64,000 nucleotides of DNA from Chryseobacterium formosense (GCF_900116415.1 NZ_FPAP01000001.1:310001-374000), one strand, 5' to 3'; counted from the first letter of the stretch, positions 43,441-52,845 are shown. A program made the numbers and translations. Notes: a model not told the origin generated them from the sequence alone.

Positions 43441-43858
43441 TGTTTTTTAGAAAAAATATTTTCTTGTAATTAAGAATGATATATTGAGGGAGAAATTCAA
43501 TTAATTAATATTTATAGTTTGTAATATAGATCTATCATTATTTTGGTCATTGATTAGGTTTCTGAGTTGATGATAACTAATGTAATGATTGAAAGAAAAT
43601 TTCGGATAATTTTTTTCTCATATTCATTTCTGTAAATTTGATTTATAAAAATAAATCTTAAGTAAGAATAGATATTGTAATTCCATTATGCTGTTGTCTA
43701 TCAAGGTTGTGGGGTTTTGGAGAAGAGAACTTTTGATCTATATCTTGCGGGGAACTTTGTCGAATAAGATGGCAGTATGTGTTGAAATATAAAGTAACAA
43801 TAAACAAATAAGAACTTGATTTTGGAATAGATCAAAAAATGATAAAAAATAAATTAAA
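43441..43858. other. AT-rich gap without recognisable gene
   Basis: Nothing coding-like on either strand and no strong hairpin; probably the 3' region of the porin gene and the 5' region of the esterase gene. Confidence 0.45.
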
Positions 43859-44701
43859 ATGGTACACTCTTTTTTATTGGTAGGGCAATCCAATATGGCA
43901 GGACGGGGTTTTTTGAAAGACGTAGACATCATTTATGATGAACATATAAAAATGCTTCGAAACGGTAGATGGCAAACAATGGTAGAGCCTGTTAATTTTG
44001 ACCGCCCCAATGCAGGAATTGGTCTTTCAGCATCGTTTGCCGCAGCTTGGCGTATAAAAAATGAATCAGAAGAAATTGGTTTAATTCCATGTGCAGACGG
44101 AGGAACTAGTTTGGATGATTGGGCAACAGACGGAATGCTATTTCAACATGCAATTGCACAGGCAAAATTGGCTCAAAAGTCTAGTAAGCTAGAAGCTGTT
44201 TTATGGCATCAGGGCGAAAACGATGCCAATGCAACAAGTGCCCATCTTTATCATGAAAAGTTTTCTTTGATTGTACAAGCATTTCGGACTGAACTCAATG
44301 AACCGAATTTACCTGTTATCATAGGCGGACTTGGGGATTTTTTGGACAAAGGACCTTATGCGCAGCATTTCTCAGCTTATCCAGTTGTAAATGATGCTCT
44401 CTTAAATTTTGCCAAAACGATTCCGAATTGTTATTTTGTAACGGCATCGGGCCTTACTTCAAATCCTGATTATATACATATTGACGCTGCTTCTCTGCGA
44501 AAATTTGGTGTTCGTTATTTTGAAGCTTTTGATAAGCGACAGCATATATTAAAACCTCTGGTTGAAGAAGATCAAACAATTGAAAAGATTTACCAAAGAG
44601 AATTGACCAATAGTGAAAAAATTGGACTATTGAATGTAAAGTTTTTCAGCGGAGCATTGTCGGAACATGACTACAAAGCAGAATTAGTCAAATTAATGTA
44701 A
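43859..44701 (+). CDS. SGNH-type esterase (sialate O-acetylesterase-like)
   Basis: A 280-aa esterase. LLVGQSNMAGRG provides the nucleophile Ser11, DGGTSLDDW the oxyanion block, LWHQGENDAN block III, and DYIHIDAASLRKFG the His near 212. It matches the sialate O-acetylesterase/acetyl xylan esterase family (PF03629 type). No signal peptide from this start, which is odd for a family usually exported. A C-terminal tail of about 60 residues (QTIEKIYQRELTNSEKIGLL) is not part of the usual domain. Confidence 0.87.
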   Translation: MVHSFLLVGQSNMAGRGFLKDVDIIYDEHIKMLRNGRWQTMVEPVNFDRPNAGIGLSASFAAAWRIKNESEEIGLIPCADGGTSLDDWATDGMLFQHAIAQAKLAQKSSKLEAVLWHQGENDANATSAHLYHEKFSLIVQAFRTELNEPNLPVIIGGLGDFLDKGPYAQHFSAYPVVNDALLNFAKTIPNCYFVTASGLTSNPDYIHIDAASLRKFGVRYFEAFDKRQHILKPLVEEDQTIEKIYQRELTNSEKIGLLNVKFFSGALSEHDYKAELVKLM

Positions 44702-45020
44702 ATTAACCAAAGACATTTTCCATCTGTTTGGTTTCCTGCTGAAAACTCTCCCGATTGCCACAGCCACGAATATTTTAGTACACATTACTTTTTTATTCTT
44801 TACGCATTCTTTCCTAAGCAATCCAAAGCCAACAAAACTAAGACAAATATGGCACTCACTGGCTGTGCGTGGCAGTATTGGGCTAATGTTTATTACAATG
44901 TATAATGGTAATAAATATAAAAAGCATCTCAGTAATACAGACACAACAAACCGTAATTTGGAAACACGCATCACTTTTTATTTTATGAATTTTGCTATAT
45001 AACAAAATAGAGAAACACTA
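44702..45020. other. Gap without confirmed gene
   Basis: A 93-codon minus-strand frame here has no family-like sequence and no upstream promoter box. The short inverted stretch around GGCACTCACTGGCTGTGCGT may be part of a repeat, but no second copy is in this window. Confidence 0.4.
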
Positions 45021-45926
45021 ATGCAAAAAGTGAGTTTTAAAAATAGAACCTGGGATGTAGCAGGACATTTATATTTTCCTGAAAATTTTGATGAAACTAA
45101 ACAATACCCTGCTATTGTTTGCGTACATCCTGGCAGTAGTGTGAAAGAACAGACGGCTGGTTTCTATGCCAGTCAGCTTGCACAAAATGGATTTATAACT
45201 TTAGCTTTCGACGCTTCTTTTCAAGGGGAAAGTGGTGGCGAACCGAGGTTTTTGGAAGACCCTACAACAAGAGTTGAAGATATTCGTTGTGCCATAGATT
45301 ATCTTACCACATTATCTTTTGTAGACAACGACAGAATTGGGGCAATGGGCGTTTGTGCAGGTGGTGGTTACGCCGCTAATGCCGCTATTTCAGAGAAAAG
45401 AATTAAGGCAATAGGAACCGTAATAGGAACCAATCCAAGCAGAGCTTTTCGCGAAGCTAATCCAGTAGAAACACTCAATGCTGTTGCTCAACAACGAACC
45501 GCCGAAGCTAACGGAGCTGAAAAACTCATTAATAATTGGATACCCAATTCCAAAGAAGAAGCGCAGCAATTAGGTGTCCAAGAAATGGATTTGCTGGAAG
45601 CGATCGATTATTACAGAACCCCTCGCGGGCAACATCCTAATTCCTGCAATCAATTGCTTTTTACAAGTATGAGTAATTTGATTATGTTCGATGCTTTTCA
45701 TTTGGCAGAATATTTTCTTACACAACCCTTATTGGTAATTGTTGGAGACAAAGTAGGTGGTTTTGGTTCTTATAGAGATGGTTTCGATCTGTATAATAAA
45801 GCAGCTTCCACCAACAAAAAAATACATATTGTACAAGGTGCAAGCCATTACGATTTGTATGACCAACCCCAAGCTACTCAAAACGCATTAGAACAATTAG
45901 TGCCCTTTTTTCAAGAGCATTTGTAG
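45021..45926 (+). CDS. Alpha/beta hydrolase of dienelactone-hydrolase/YcjY-like type
   Basis: A 301-aa hydrolase. VCVHPGSSVKEQTAGFYASQLAQNGF is the strand-3 loop, and RIGAMGVCAGGGYAANAA puts Cys112 at the nucleophile elbow, as in dienelactone hydrolases. VGDKVGGFGSYRDG gives the acid and GASHYDLYDQP the His. The Cys nucleophile limits it to activated esters or lactones, or to a binding role. 67 bp upstream of a small membrane protein gene and then an AraC gene. Confidence 0.9.
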   Translation: MQKVSFKNRTWDVAGHLYFPENFDETKQYPAIVCVHPGSSVKEQTAGFYASQLAQNGFITLAFDASFQGESGGEPRFLEDPTTRVEDIRCAIDYLTTLSFVDNDRIGAMGVCAGGGYAANAAISEKRIKAIGTVIGTNPSRAFREANPVETLNAVAQQRTAEANGAEKLINNWIPNSKEEAQQLGVQEMDLLEAIDYYRTPRGQHPNSCNQLLFTSMSNLIMFDAFHLAEYFLTQPLLVIVGDKVGGFGSYRDGFDLYNKAASTNKKIHIVQGASHYDLYDQPQATQNALEQLVPFFQEHL

Positions 45927-45993
45927 AAAATGTTGCGGCTTTATCAACTGACGGACAGAAAATAAATGTTATCTTTAGCTATACTGATTTGCT

Positions 45994-46350
45994 ATGAATG
46001 TAGTTCTAAAAATATTAGGTTTTCTTTTTTTTATTGCAGGTTTTTTACTTACTCTAAAACCCGATTTGCTGGGAAAATTTCCTGCATCCATTGATGCTTA
46101 CCAAATGATTGAGAAGCGTGTACGATGGGGATTGCTCGTTGGTTTGGGGTTATTCCTTATATTCAACAGCAATTGGAATTCATGGGGTTTAGGGATCACG
46201 GCATTGCTCTTTGCTATTACTTTAGGCATCATTATTTCCAGATTAACGGGTTTTGTAAAAGATGGATTTTTCATACAACAATTATGGTGGTTGCTGATAG
46301 AATTATTTGCTTTATTGCTTTTCGGATTTTTGTATTGGAAACAGAAATGA
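45994..46350 (+). CDS. Small four-helix membrane protein (DUF4345-like)
   Basis: A 118-aa hydrophobic protein with about four membrane segments: ILGFLFFIAGFLLTL, GLLVGLGLFLIFNS, WGLGITALLFAITLGIIISRLTGF and WWLLIELFALLLFGFLYW. IISRLTGFVKDG resembles the conserved loop of DUF4345. Function unknown. It lies between a hydrolase gene and an AraC gene, in the same sort of position as the DoxX-like protein at 50666. Confidence 0.78.
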   Translation: MNVVLKILGFLFFIAGFLLTLKPDLLGKFPASIDAYQMIEKRVRWGLLVGLGLFLIFNSNWNSWGLGITALLFAITLGIIISRLTGFVKDGFFIQQLWWLLIELFALLLFGFLYWKQK

Positions 46351-46387
46351 TTAAAACTGTCAGTCAAAAAATTTATAAAATTTAATT

Positions 46388-47299
46388 ATGCAAGTCATTC
46401 ACTCGCTTTCAGAGTTTCATCGTTTGTTATCTATACCGCCGCCATTGCATCCTTTGGTAAGCGTGGTTCAGGTATCAGAATTACACGCCATAGCTTCTGA
46501 AATTTGGAAAAAATTCAGTACAGATTTTTATACCATTTCGTTAAAGAAAAATATCCAATCGAAAATAAAATACGGGCAGCATTATTATGATTTTGATAGT
46601 GGCACAATGACTTTTATCGCCCCAAAACAAGTTCAGTCCATCGAAGCAGAAAGTACAAATGAATTTAACGGAACATCCGGAAGCGGTTATGCACTCATGT
46701 TTCATCCCGATTTTTTGGCAAAGCATCCATTAGCTGGTAACATTAAAAATTACAATTTCTTTTCTTATTCTTTAAGCGAAGCATTGCATCTTTCTGAAAA
46801 AGAAGAAAGTAATGTAATCGCCATTTTTAAAAAAATTGAAGAAGAATACCAACATATTGACCAGCATACGCAAGCTGTTATTTTGTCGCAGATCGATTTG
46901 TTACTAAATTACAGCAACCGTTTTTACGGCAGACAATTTATTACCCGAAAAGCAGTAAATGACAGCTTACTCATAAAAGTTGAGCATTTTATTGCAGACT
47001 ATTTCAATAGTGAAAAACCTTTACAGCAAGGTATTTTAACGGTAGAATATTTAGCAGGTCAACTCAATTTGTCTGCAAATTATTTAAGTGATGCCCTACG
47101 TTCACTCACCGGACAAAGTGCACAACAGCACATACACGAAAAATTGATTGCAAAAGCAAAAGAATATCTTACCACCTCAAATTTAACCGTTTCTGAGATT
47201 GCCTTTAGTTTAGGATTTGAACGCCCTCAATCTTTCAATAAACTATTCAAAAATAAAACTGAAATGTCACCGCTGGAATTCCGCGAGGCGTTTAATTAA
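46388..47299 (+). CDS. AraC-family regulator (tandem paralogue 1 of 3)
   Basis: A 303-aa AraC protein. The N-terminus SLSEFHRLLSIPPPLHPLVSVV and YGQHYYDFDSGTMTFIAPKQV, and HPDFLAKHPLAGNIKNYNFFSYSLSEALHLSEKEE, are shared almost block for block with the proteins at 51036 and 52846. The DNA-binding part: LAGQLNLSANYLSDALRSLTGQSAQQHIHE and TVSEIAFSLGFERPQSFNKLFKNKTEMSPLEFRE. Likely regulates the adjacent hydrolase/membrane protein genes. Confidence 0.92.
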   Translation: MQVIHSLSEFHRLLSIPPPLHPLVSVVQVSELHAIASEIWKKFSTDFYTISLKKNIQSKIKYGQHYYDFDSGTMTFIAPKQVQSIEAESTNEFNGTSGSGYALMFHPDFLAKHPLAGNIKNYNFFSYSLSEALHLSEKEESNVIAIFKKIEEEYQHIDQHTQAVILSQIDLLLNYSNRFYGRQFITRKAVNDSLLIKVEHFIADYFNSEKPLQQGILTVEYLAGQLNLSANYLSDALRSLTGQSAQQHIHEKLIAKAKEYLTTSNLTVSEIAFSLGFERPQSFNKLFKNKTEMSPLEFREAFN

Positions 47300-47412
47300 T
47301 GATAAATTCTACGACCTCTATCTATGTTTATTCTCATTTTATCGGCAATTTCTTGTAAAAATATGATAGTGGATGTCGGTTTTGGCTGATTTCTACTTTG
47401 GCCCTTTGTCAT
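47296..47412 (-). CDS. Small coupled ORF, 38 aa, unknown
   Basis: The frame begins with an ATG directly abutting the stop codon of the AraC gene at 47413 (TAAATG), a pattern of translational coupling. The peptide MTKGQSRNQPKPTSTIIFLQ continues EIADKMRINIDRGRRIYH. It is basic, and I do not recognise it; it overlaps the end of the convergent AraC gene by 4 bp. It could be a real small protein or the end of a decayed gene. Confidence 0.3.
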   Translation of the reverse strand: MTKGQSRNQPKPTSTIIFLQEIADKMRINIDRGRRIYH

Positions 47413-48237
47413 TTATTTTTCAAAATATGAATTTTGTCCAATTAATTCTCTTGGTGACAAGCCATATTGTTTTTTGAAAGCAAATGAAAAATGGGAAAGA
47501 TTTTCGAATCCGATTTCATGATAAAAATCAACAGGTTTTTTATTTTTCTCAGTCAATTCATAATGTGCCATTTCCAGGCGCTTTTTGGTAAGCCATCGCT
47601 GTGGTGTCATATGGAATGCTTCATGAAAATCCCGTTTGAAAGTGGTCAGACTACGACCAGTCAGGTATCCAAATTTTTCCAATGACATATTGAACATGAA
47701 GTTTTTTTCCATAAAAGTTTTCAGGTCAATTTTTCCTGGTTCTTCGAAATTGTTCAGAACTGCATCAATTTTCGGGTCAATGGTTCGCAAAATATTGATT
47801 GCCTCGTTGATTTTTAACGAGGCAATATTTTCAGGGAAATCATTTTGTATTTCGAAATAAGGAATTAACGAATTTAGACAGCTTTCCAGTAAAGGATGCG
47901 GATGAAAATGGATGATTTTTTCGGTTTCAATTTCCGACTTGACAGATTGATTGTCAAAAAATTCTTTTAATCTCTTTGTCGAAAGGTGCATCGCAACTGC
48001 TTTGTGCGGTAATTCATCTTTGGGGTAATTGATGATGGTTGCCAATTGGTTTCTAGGAATCAAAAAAGTACTGCCTGCGCCGAAAACAAAACTTTCATCT
48101 GCCTGAATAATTTTGGTTTCACCTGAAATCAACCAGACCAGTAAATGATCTTGAAATGCTGCTTCCGTTTTGAACAACTTTCCTTCGTAACATGAAAGTT
48201 TAAGTTCCGGATTGATATAATTGACTTGATAATCCAT
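47413..48237 (-). CDS. AraC-family transcriptional regulator
   Basis: A 274-aa AraC protein: N-terminal cupin (LLVWLISGETKIIQADESFVFGAGSTFLIPRNQ) and C-terminal HTH pair (SLEKFGYLTGRSLTTFKRDFHEAFHMTPQRWLTKKRLEMAHYEL, YHEIGFENLSHFSFAFKKQYGLSPREL). It differs from the tandem HPL-type paralogues. The SDR gene at 48258-49253 precedes it on the same strand with 20 bp between, so it is probably cotranscribed with, and regulates, that SDR. Confidence 0.9.
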   Translation of the reverse strand: MDYQVNYINPELKLSCYEGKLFKTEAAFQDHLLVWLISGETKIIQADESFVFGAGSTFLIPRNQLATIINYPKDELPHKAVAMHLSTKRLKEFFDNQSVKSEIETEKIIHFHPHPLLESCLNSLIPYFEIQNDFPENIASLKINEAINILRTIDPKIDAVLNNFEEPGKIDLKTFMEKNFMFNMSLEKFGYLTGRSLTTFKRDFHEAFHMTPQRWLTKKRLEMAHYELTEKNKKPVDFYHEIGFENLSHFSFAFKKQYGLSPRELIGQNSYFEK

Positions 48238-48257
48238 GTCTTACAAATGTACAAATA

Positions 48258-49253
48258 TCAGCTCAGATCAAATGAAATGCCTGTCATTTCTTCACTCAAA
48301 TTCCATAAGCGTTTTGCATTTTTTTCATCCAGCGAATAAGCTTTAATTCCGCCTATAATCGATAGATCTGAATTAAGATTTGCTATTTCAACGTTTTCAC
48401 AATAAACACCTCCTAAATCATTAAGCAATGGACTTGTAGCGCACCAAACTGTGGTTGCTGCTCCTTGGGGAATGGTTTTCAAGGAAGCAGCAACTTCCGG
48501 TAAAATGTTTCCTTCCGCATCGCTATAACCCAATTTTTGAAACAAATCTGCAGGTGCATCTCTTGACAATTCCGTTTCTCCGACAGCTCCGGGACACAAA
48601 GCATAGCTTCTCACATTATACTTTTTTGCACGATTGTCAAGCTCGAGCGAAAAAAGATTGACAGCGGTCTTAGATTGTCCATAGCCGAGTAATGTTTCAT
48701 ATTCACGATGGATAAAATTCGGATCTTCAAAATTGAAATCAGAAAACTGATGTCCGCCAGAAGAAACATTTACAACCCTTGCGCCGTCAGCTTTTTTCAA
48801 TGCAGACCACAATCTTGCTGTGAGTTGAAAATGTGCTAAATAATTGATTGCCAATTGCGATTCGAAACCACGATAATCTCTGCGTAACGGAACCCACATG
48901 ATGCCAGCATTGTTGATAAGCAAATGAAGCGGACGCCCTGAAACTAGAAATTTTTCGGCAAAAGCATCAACAGAATCAGGATTGGCTAAATCCAGTTCTT
49001 CCAATTCCACATGAGGAATTCCAGCAAGATTTCTTTTTGCTTTTTCGAGGTTGCGAGCCGGAACGATTACGGTTGCTCCTGCTTTGGATAAAGTTTTAAC
49101 TGTTTCCAAGCCAATTCCCGTATTTCCTCCGGTAACGATAGCTATTTTTCCTTTGAGATTAATACCCTTAATAACTTCATCTGTTGTTGATTTTGCATTA
49201 AATCCAGAATTAATTGGCTTTTGCAAATCACCTTGATTATTGTATTGTTTCAT
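48258..49253 (-). CDS. SDR-family oxidoreductase (retinol dehydrogenase-like)
   Basis: A 331-aa SDR. GKIAIVTGGNTGIGLETVKTL (TGxxxGIG), LLINNAGIMWVPLRRDYRGFESQLAINYLAHFQLT, NVSSGGHQF and the catalytic tyrosine in LLGYGQSKTAVNLFSLELD. The long form with an extended C-terminus is typical of retinol dehydrogenase/WWOX-like SDRs. A -7 box (TAATTTTG on the minus strand, 49282-49289) lies upstream, among TTTGTTGAAA repeats. Cotranscribed with the AraC gene after it. Confidence 0.92.
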   Translation of the reverse strand: MKQYNNQGDLQKPINSGFNAKSTTDEVIKGINLKGKIAIVTGGNTGIGLETVKTLSKAGATVIVPARNLEKAKRNLAGIPHVELEELDLANPDSVDAFAEKFLVSGRPLHLLINNAGIMWVPLRRDYRGFESQLAINYLAHFQLTARLWSALKKADGARVVNVSSGGHQFSDFNFEDPNFIHREYETLLGYGQSKTAVNLFSLELDNRAKKYNVRSYALCPGAVGETELSRDAPADLFQKLGYSDAEGNILPEVAASLKTIPQGAATTVWCATSPLLNDLGGVYCENVEIANLNSDLSIIGGIKAYSLDEKNAKRLWNLSEEMTGISFDLS

Positions 49254-49271
49254 CTTTTTTAATTTTAATTG

Positions 49272-49343
49272 TTTGTTGAAACAAAATTAGGAGGTTATAG
49301 AATGAAGAACTTTGTTGAAACGTCCTAATTTACTTTGTTGAAA
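49272..49343. promoter_or_regulatory. Repeated TTTGTTGAAA sites and inverted repeat in SDR promoter
   Basis: TTTGTTGAAA occurs at 49272-49281, 49311-49320 and 49334-49343. AAATTAGGA (49284-49292) and TCCTAATTT (49323-49331) form an inverted repeat around them. The minus-strand -7 box lies at 49282-49289. Likely an AraC or similar operator for the SDR/AraC operon. Confidence 0.5.
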
Positions 49344-49397
49344 AATTCATAAAAATCAAAGGTTATCTTTTTAATAAGTCAGTCTTAGTTCTGTCTT

Positions 49398-49560
49398 TTA
49401 TTTCGTTTCCGTTTCTTCCCCATTATTAGCAAAATTCTGTTCCTCGAATCTATGTCTTTTGCTTCGGCAATAAACCGCCTAATGCTTCAATCAAACCCTC
49501 GTCGTGTTTTTCATCTGCAGGATGGGAAAAGATATGATACCGTTGAGTAAAAACAATTAA
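49398..49560 (-). pseudogene. Relaxase (MobB-like) C-terminal relic 1
   Basis: The minus strand reads HPADEKHDEGLIEALGGLLPKQ, then after a frameshift FEEQNFANN, then after another GKKRKRNK. Together they match the C-terminal end of Bacteroidota MobB-type mobilisation relaxases (a GLLP segment, an acidic EEQ-FAN block, then a lysine/arginine-rich tail). Only the last roughly 55 codons remain. A fuller relic of the same family lies at 55490-55990. Confidence 0.55.
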
Positions 49561-49677
49561 CGGCATTGTTTGAAATTCAAAAGATTAGTAAGTGATTTTT
49601 TGACTACATCAACAGTCGTTTTGGATAAATCCAACAGTTAACGTTATGCCATCTTTGTATCAACAAATAAATTTAAA

Positions 49678-50604
49678 ATGAAAAACAATATTAAAAATTG
49701 GACTGCTTCAAATATTCCTCAGAGAAAAGACGGTTTAGCCGTAATCACAGGTAGTACAGAAGGTATTGGTTACGAAGATGCTTTGGCATTATCTTCTGCC
49801 GGTTGGAACGTGATTGTAATGGGACGAAACGCTCAAAAAGGAGCTGATGCAATTGCTAAAATCCAACAAATTAATCCAAAGGCAAAAGTGAGTTTTGAAA
49901 AAATAGACCTTGCCGACTTATCTTCCATCAAATCCTTTGCTTCGAGAATGATTGAAAGAGGCGAAGCTATTGACTTATTGATAAACAATGCTGGCGTAAT
50001 GACACCACCCAATAGGCTCGAAACTGCCGATGGTTTTGAGTTGCAATTCGGCACCAATCATATAGGGCATTTTGCATTGACTGCCCAATTGCTTCCGCTT
50101 TTAAGAAAAGCTAAAAACTCAAGAGTGGTAACACTTTCAAGCATTGCCAATCGTGGTGGAGAAATTAATTTTGAAGACCTGCAGTCAAAATCAGAATATA
50201 AGCCGGGGAAAGCATATAGCCAGGCAAAAATTGCGAATTTAATGTTTGCTTTAGAATTGCAACGCCAAAGCGAAAAGCACGGTTGGGGCATTACAAGTAT
50301 TGCTTCACATCCGGGTGTTTCTCGAACGAATCTATTGATAAATGGTGCCGGAAAATGGAGTACTCCAGGAATGATGCGAAGATTTTTTCCGTTTTTATTT
50401 CAGCCACAATCACAAGGAGCATTACCCACTTTATTTGCAGCCACTTCACCAGAAGCTAAGGGCGGATTGTATTACGGACCTAACAAAATGAGTGAAACCC
50501 GAGGTTTTCCATCTATCGCAAAAATCCCTGAACAAGCAAATGATAAAAAAGTTGCTCAAAGATTATGGGATGTATCACAAAAGTTAGCAAAGGTTGAGTT
50601 TTAA
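49678..50604 (+). CDS. SDR-family oxidoreductase
   Basis: A 308-aa SDR of the retinol dehydrogenase-like group: GLAVITGSTEGIGYEDALALSS, LLINNAGVMTPPNRLETADGFELQFGTNHIGHFALTAQLLPLL, VTLSSIANRGG and YKPGKAYSQAKIANLMFALEL (Tyr and Lys). It is distinct from the SDR at 48258 but of the same subfamily. Followed after 61 bp by a DoxX-like gene, then an AraC gene, forming a cassette. Confidence 0.92.
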   Translation: MKNNIKNWTASNIPQRKDGLAVITGSTEGIGYEDALALSSAGWNVIVMGRNAQKGADAIAKIQQINPKAKVSFEKIDLADLSSIKSFASRMIERGEAIDLLINNAGVMTPPNRLETADGFELQFGTNHIGHFALTAQLLPLLRKAKNSRVVTLSSIANRGGEINFEDLQSKSEYKPGKAYSQAKIANLMFALELQRQSEKHGWGITSIASHPGVSRTNLLINGAGKWSTPGMMRRFFPFLFQPQSQGALPTLFAATSPEAKGGLYYGPNKMSETRGFPSIAKIPEQANDKKVAQRLWDVSQKLAKVEF

Positions 50605-50665
50605 TATTTCGATGAAATTAAAAGAATTCAATAAATTAGTAACGTAAGTTTTTAAAAACAAAACG

Positions 50666-51022
50666 ATGGTAAAAAGTATAATTTCTTTGATATTGTTGGC
50701 AGTGTCGGTTTTTCTGGCATTCAAACACGGTTGGGACACATTTAATTACAAAAAACATCCCGAAGCGATGAAAATGATGGGCGAATTGGGCATTACTGAA
50801 ACAATGATACCTATTTTCGGTTGGATTACACTATTGGTTGGTGTATTGTTGCTTATCCCTAAAACATTTTTCTTGGGCAATGTGCTTAATGCTATTTCTA
50901 TAGTAATAATTATGGCGTTGGCAATGAGGATTGGAAATTTTAAAATGGTATTGATGGAAATTCCGTTGTTAATGATGCCTTTGGTGTTGATTTGGTTGAA
51001 ATATCCGTTTTTAAAAAATTAA
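50666..51022 (+). CDS. DoxX-like small membrane protein
   Basis: A 118-aa membrane protein with about four helices: IISLILLAVSVFLAFKHGWDTF, IFGWITLLVGVLLLIPKTFFLGNVLNAISIVIIMALAMR and EIPLLMMPLVLIWLKYP. It resembles DoxX-like proteins, whose biochemical role is unsettled. Same position as the DUF4345-like gene at 45994: after an enzyme gene and just before an HPL-type AraC gene (13 bp). Confidence 0.8.
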   Translation: MVKSIISLILLAVSVFLAFKHGWDTFNYKKHPEAMKMMGELGITETMIPIFGWITLLVGVLLLIPKTFFLGNVLNAISIVIIMALAMRIGNFKMVLMEIPLLMMPLVLIWLKYPFLKN

Positions 51023-51035
51023 TCAAATCTGCATT

Positions 51036-51938
51036 ATGGAAAAACCAATCCGAATAAAAACCATTTCTGAGTTACACAAATTAATGGGCTTGCCTAAACC
51101 GCATCATCCATTGATTGAAATCATTGATTTATCCAAACAAAAAAAGGATACAGGAATTTTTGCTGTGATATTTGATTTGTACGTGATTACTTTAAAAAGA
51201 GGTTGCAATAAATTGTTTTACGGACAACAGCAATACGATTTTGATGAGGGCGTGATGGCATTCTTATCGCCCGGACAAATTTTACGTGGAGAAAGTGATA
51301 ATATTCCAGAAAATATAGACGGCTGGATGTTGTTTATCCATCCCGATTTTTTATGGAATACTTCTTTGGCTAAAAAAATAAAACAATACGATTTTTTTGG
51401 CTACACGACCAATGAAGCCTTGTTTTTATCGGATAAGGAAGAAACAATGATAAATGGTATTGTTGAAAACATCAAAAACGAATATCAAACAAACATCGAC
51501 CGGTTTAGCCAAGACATCATCATTTCACATTTAGAAACTTTGTTGAATTATTCGGAACGGTTTTACCAGAGACAATTCATTACCCGTAAGAAAACAAATC
51601 ATCAAATCCTCGACCGGTTGGAAGTATTACTTTCAGATTATTTCAACAGTGATGATTTGGTTGCAAAGGGATTGCCAACTGTTCAATACATTTCAGACCA
51701 TTTAAATGTTTCGCCAACCTATCTGCGTAGTTTACTCAAAACATTGACAGGTCTGAATACGCAACAGCACATTCACGAAAAACTGATTGAAAAAGCAAAG
51801 GAAAAATTGTCAACTACGGATTTAACGGTAAGTGAAATTGCTTATGAATTAGGCTTTGAACATATGCAATCATTCAGCAAATTGTTTAAAGAAAAAACCA
51901 ATCAAAGTCCGTTGGCGTTTAGGGCTAGTTTCAATTAG
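51036..51938 (+). CDS. AraC-family regulator (tandem paralogue 2 of 3)
   Basis: A 300-aa AraC protein. TISELHKLMGLPKPHHPLIEII, YGQQQYDFDEGVMAFLSPGQ and HPDFLWNTSLAKKIKQYDFFGYTTNEALFLSDKEE align with the paralogues at 46388 and 52846. The DNA-binding domain: ISDHLNVSPTYLRSLLKTLTGLNTQQHIHE and LSTTDLTVSEIAYELGFEHMQSFSKLFKEKT. It probably controls the SDR upstream (49678) or downstream (52067). Confidence 0.92.
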   Translation: MEKPIRIKTISELHKLMGLPKPHHPLIEIIDLSKQKKDTGIFAVIFDLYVITLKRGCNKLFYGQQQYDFDEGVMAFLSPGQILRGESDNIPENIDGWMLFIHPDFLWNTSLAKKIKQYDFFGYTTNEALFLSDKEETMINGIVENIKNEYQTNIDRFSQDIIISHLETLLNYSERFYQRQFITRKKTNHQILDRLEVLLSDYFNSDDLVAKGLPTVQYISDHLNVSPTYLRSLLKTLTGLNTQQHIHEKLIEKAKEKLSTTDLTVSEIAYELGFEHMQSFSKLFKEKTNQSPLAFRASFN

Positions 51939-52066
51939 CAAACATCATCCAACCTTTGCCAAACTAAAAAAAATCCACGATTTTGTTATCAAAAACCTCA
52001 GTTGGGTTACAAACAGCATTTTAGATATAATGACCTTTGTTTTTCAAACATTTAAAATTAAAAGAA

Positions 52067-52825
52067 ATGAAAAAGGCATTAATAACAGGAGCGAACAAAG
52101 GCATTGGTTTCGAGGTAGCAAAACAGTTGTTACAAAAAGGGTACTACGTTTATCTAGGTAGCAGAGATTTAAAAAATGGTAAAGAAGCCGTCGAAAAATT
52201 AAAAAATGAAGGGCTGAAAAATGTTGAGTTGCTTGCAATAGATGTTACCAATCAGCATTCGGTAAACAATGCCCAGATTGAATTGGGCAAGAAAACAGAA
52301 GTACTGGATGTACTGATCAATAATGCAGGCATCAATGGAATAGAATTTAGCGATGGCAAACCAGTAATGCATACTGCAACAGAAACGGGTGTTGATGTTT
52401 ACAAGAAAGTCTATGAAGTAAATGTATACGGCGTGATAAGAGTTACGCAGGCATTTTTGGATCTATTGCGAAACTCATCGGCACCCAGAATTGTCAATGT
52501 GAGTTCAAGCCAGGGCTCTCTCACGTTACACAGCGATCCAAATTTTATTCATTACAACTTCAAAGGCTCGGTATATCAGTCTTCCAAATCAGCCTTAAAT
52601 ATGTACACCATTGTGCTGGCGTATGAGTTGAAGGATTTGCCCTTTAAGGTAAATGCTGTTAGCCCAGGTTCTACCAAGACAGATTTTAACCATAATTTGG
52701 GGCAAGGTTCTGTTGTTGATGCCGGCAACCGAATTGTAAAATATGCCATCATTGGCGAGGACGGGCCGACAGGTAAATTTTTCTCTGAAGATATGAATAC
52801 GGATACTGGCGAAATTCCGTGGTAG
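52067..52825 (+). CDS. SDR-family oxidoreductase (carbonyl reductase-like)
   Basis: A 252-aa SDR started at ATG 52067 (a start at 52037 adds ten atypical residues). KALITGANKGIGFEVAKQLLQKGYYVYLGSRD, VLINNAGINGIEFSDGKPV, NVSSSQGSLTLHSDPNFIHYNFKGSVYQSSKSALNMYT (Tyr and Lys). Resembles human carbonyl-reductase-type SDRs. 20 bp before the third AraC paralogue, which is likely its regulator. Confidence 0.92.
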   Translation: MKKALITGANKGIGFEVAKQLLQKGYYVYLGSRDLKNGKEAVEKLKNEGLKNVELLAIDVTNQHSVNNAQIELGKKTEVLDVLINNAGINGIEFSDGKPVMHTATETGVDVYKKVYEVNVYGVIRVTQAFLDLLRNSSAPRIVNVSSSQGSLTLHSDPNFIHYNFKGSVYQSSKSALNMYTIVLAYELKDLPFKVNAVSPGSTKTDFNHNLGQGSVVDAGNRIVKYAIIGEDGPTGKFFSEDMNTDTGEIPW

Positions 52826-52845
52826 AAAATCACTAAATTTATGAG

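Noticed and set aside
44693..44974. 93-codon minus-strand frame
   Set aside because: No recognisable domain, no promoter box, overlaps the end of the esterase gene; looks like chance reading of a spacer.
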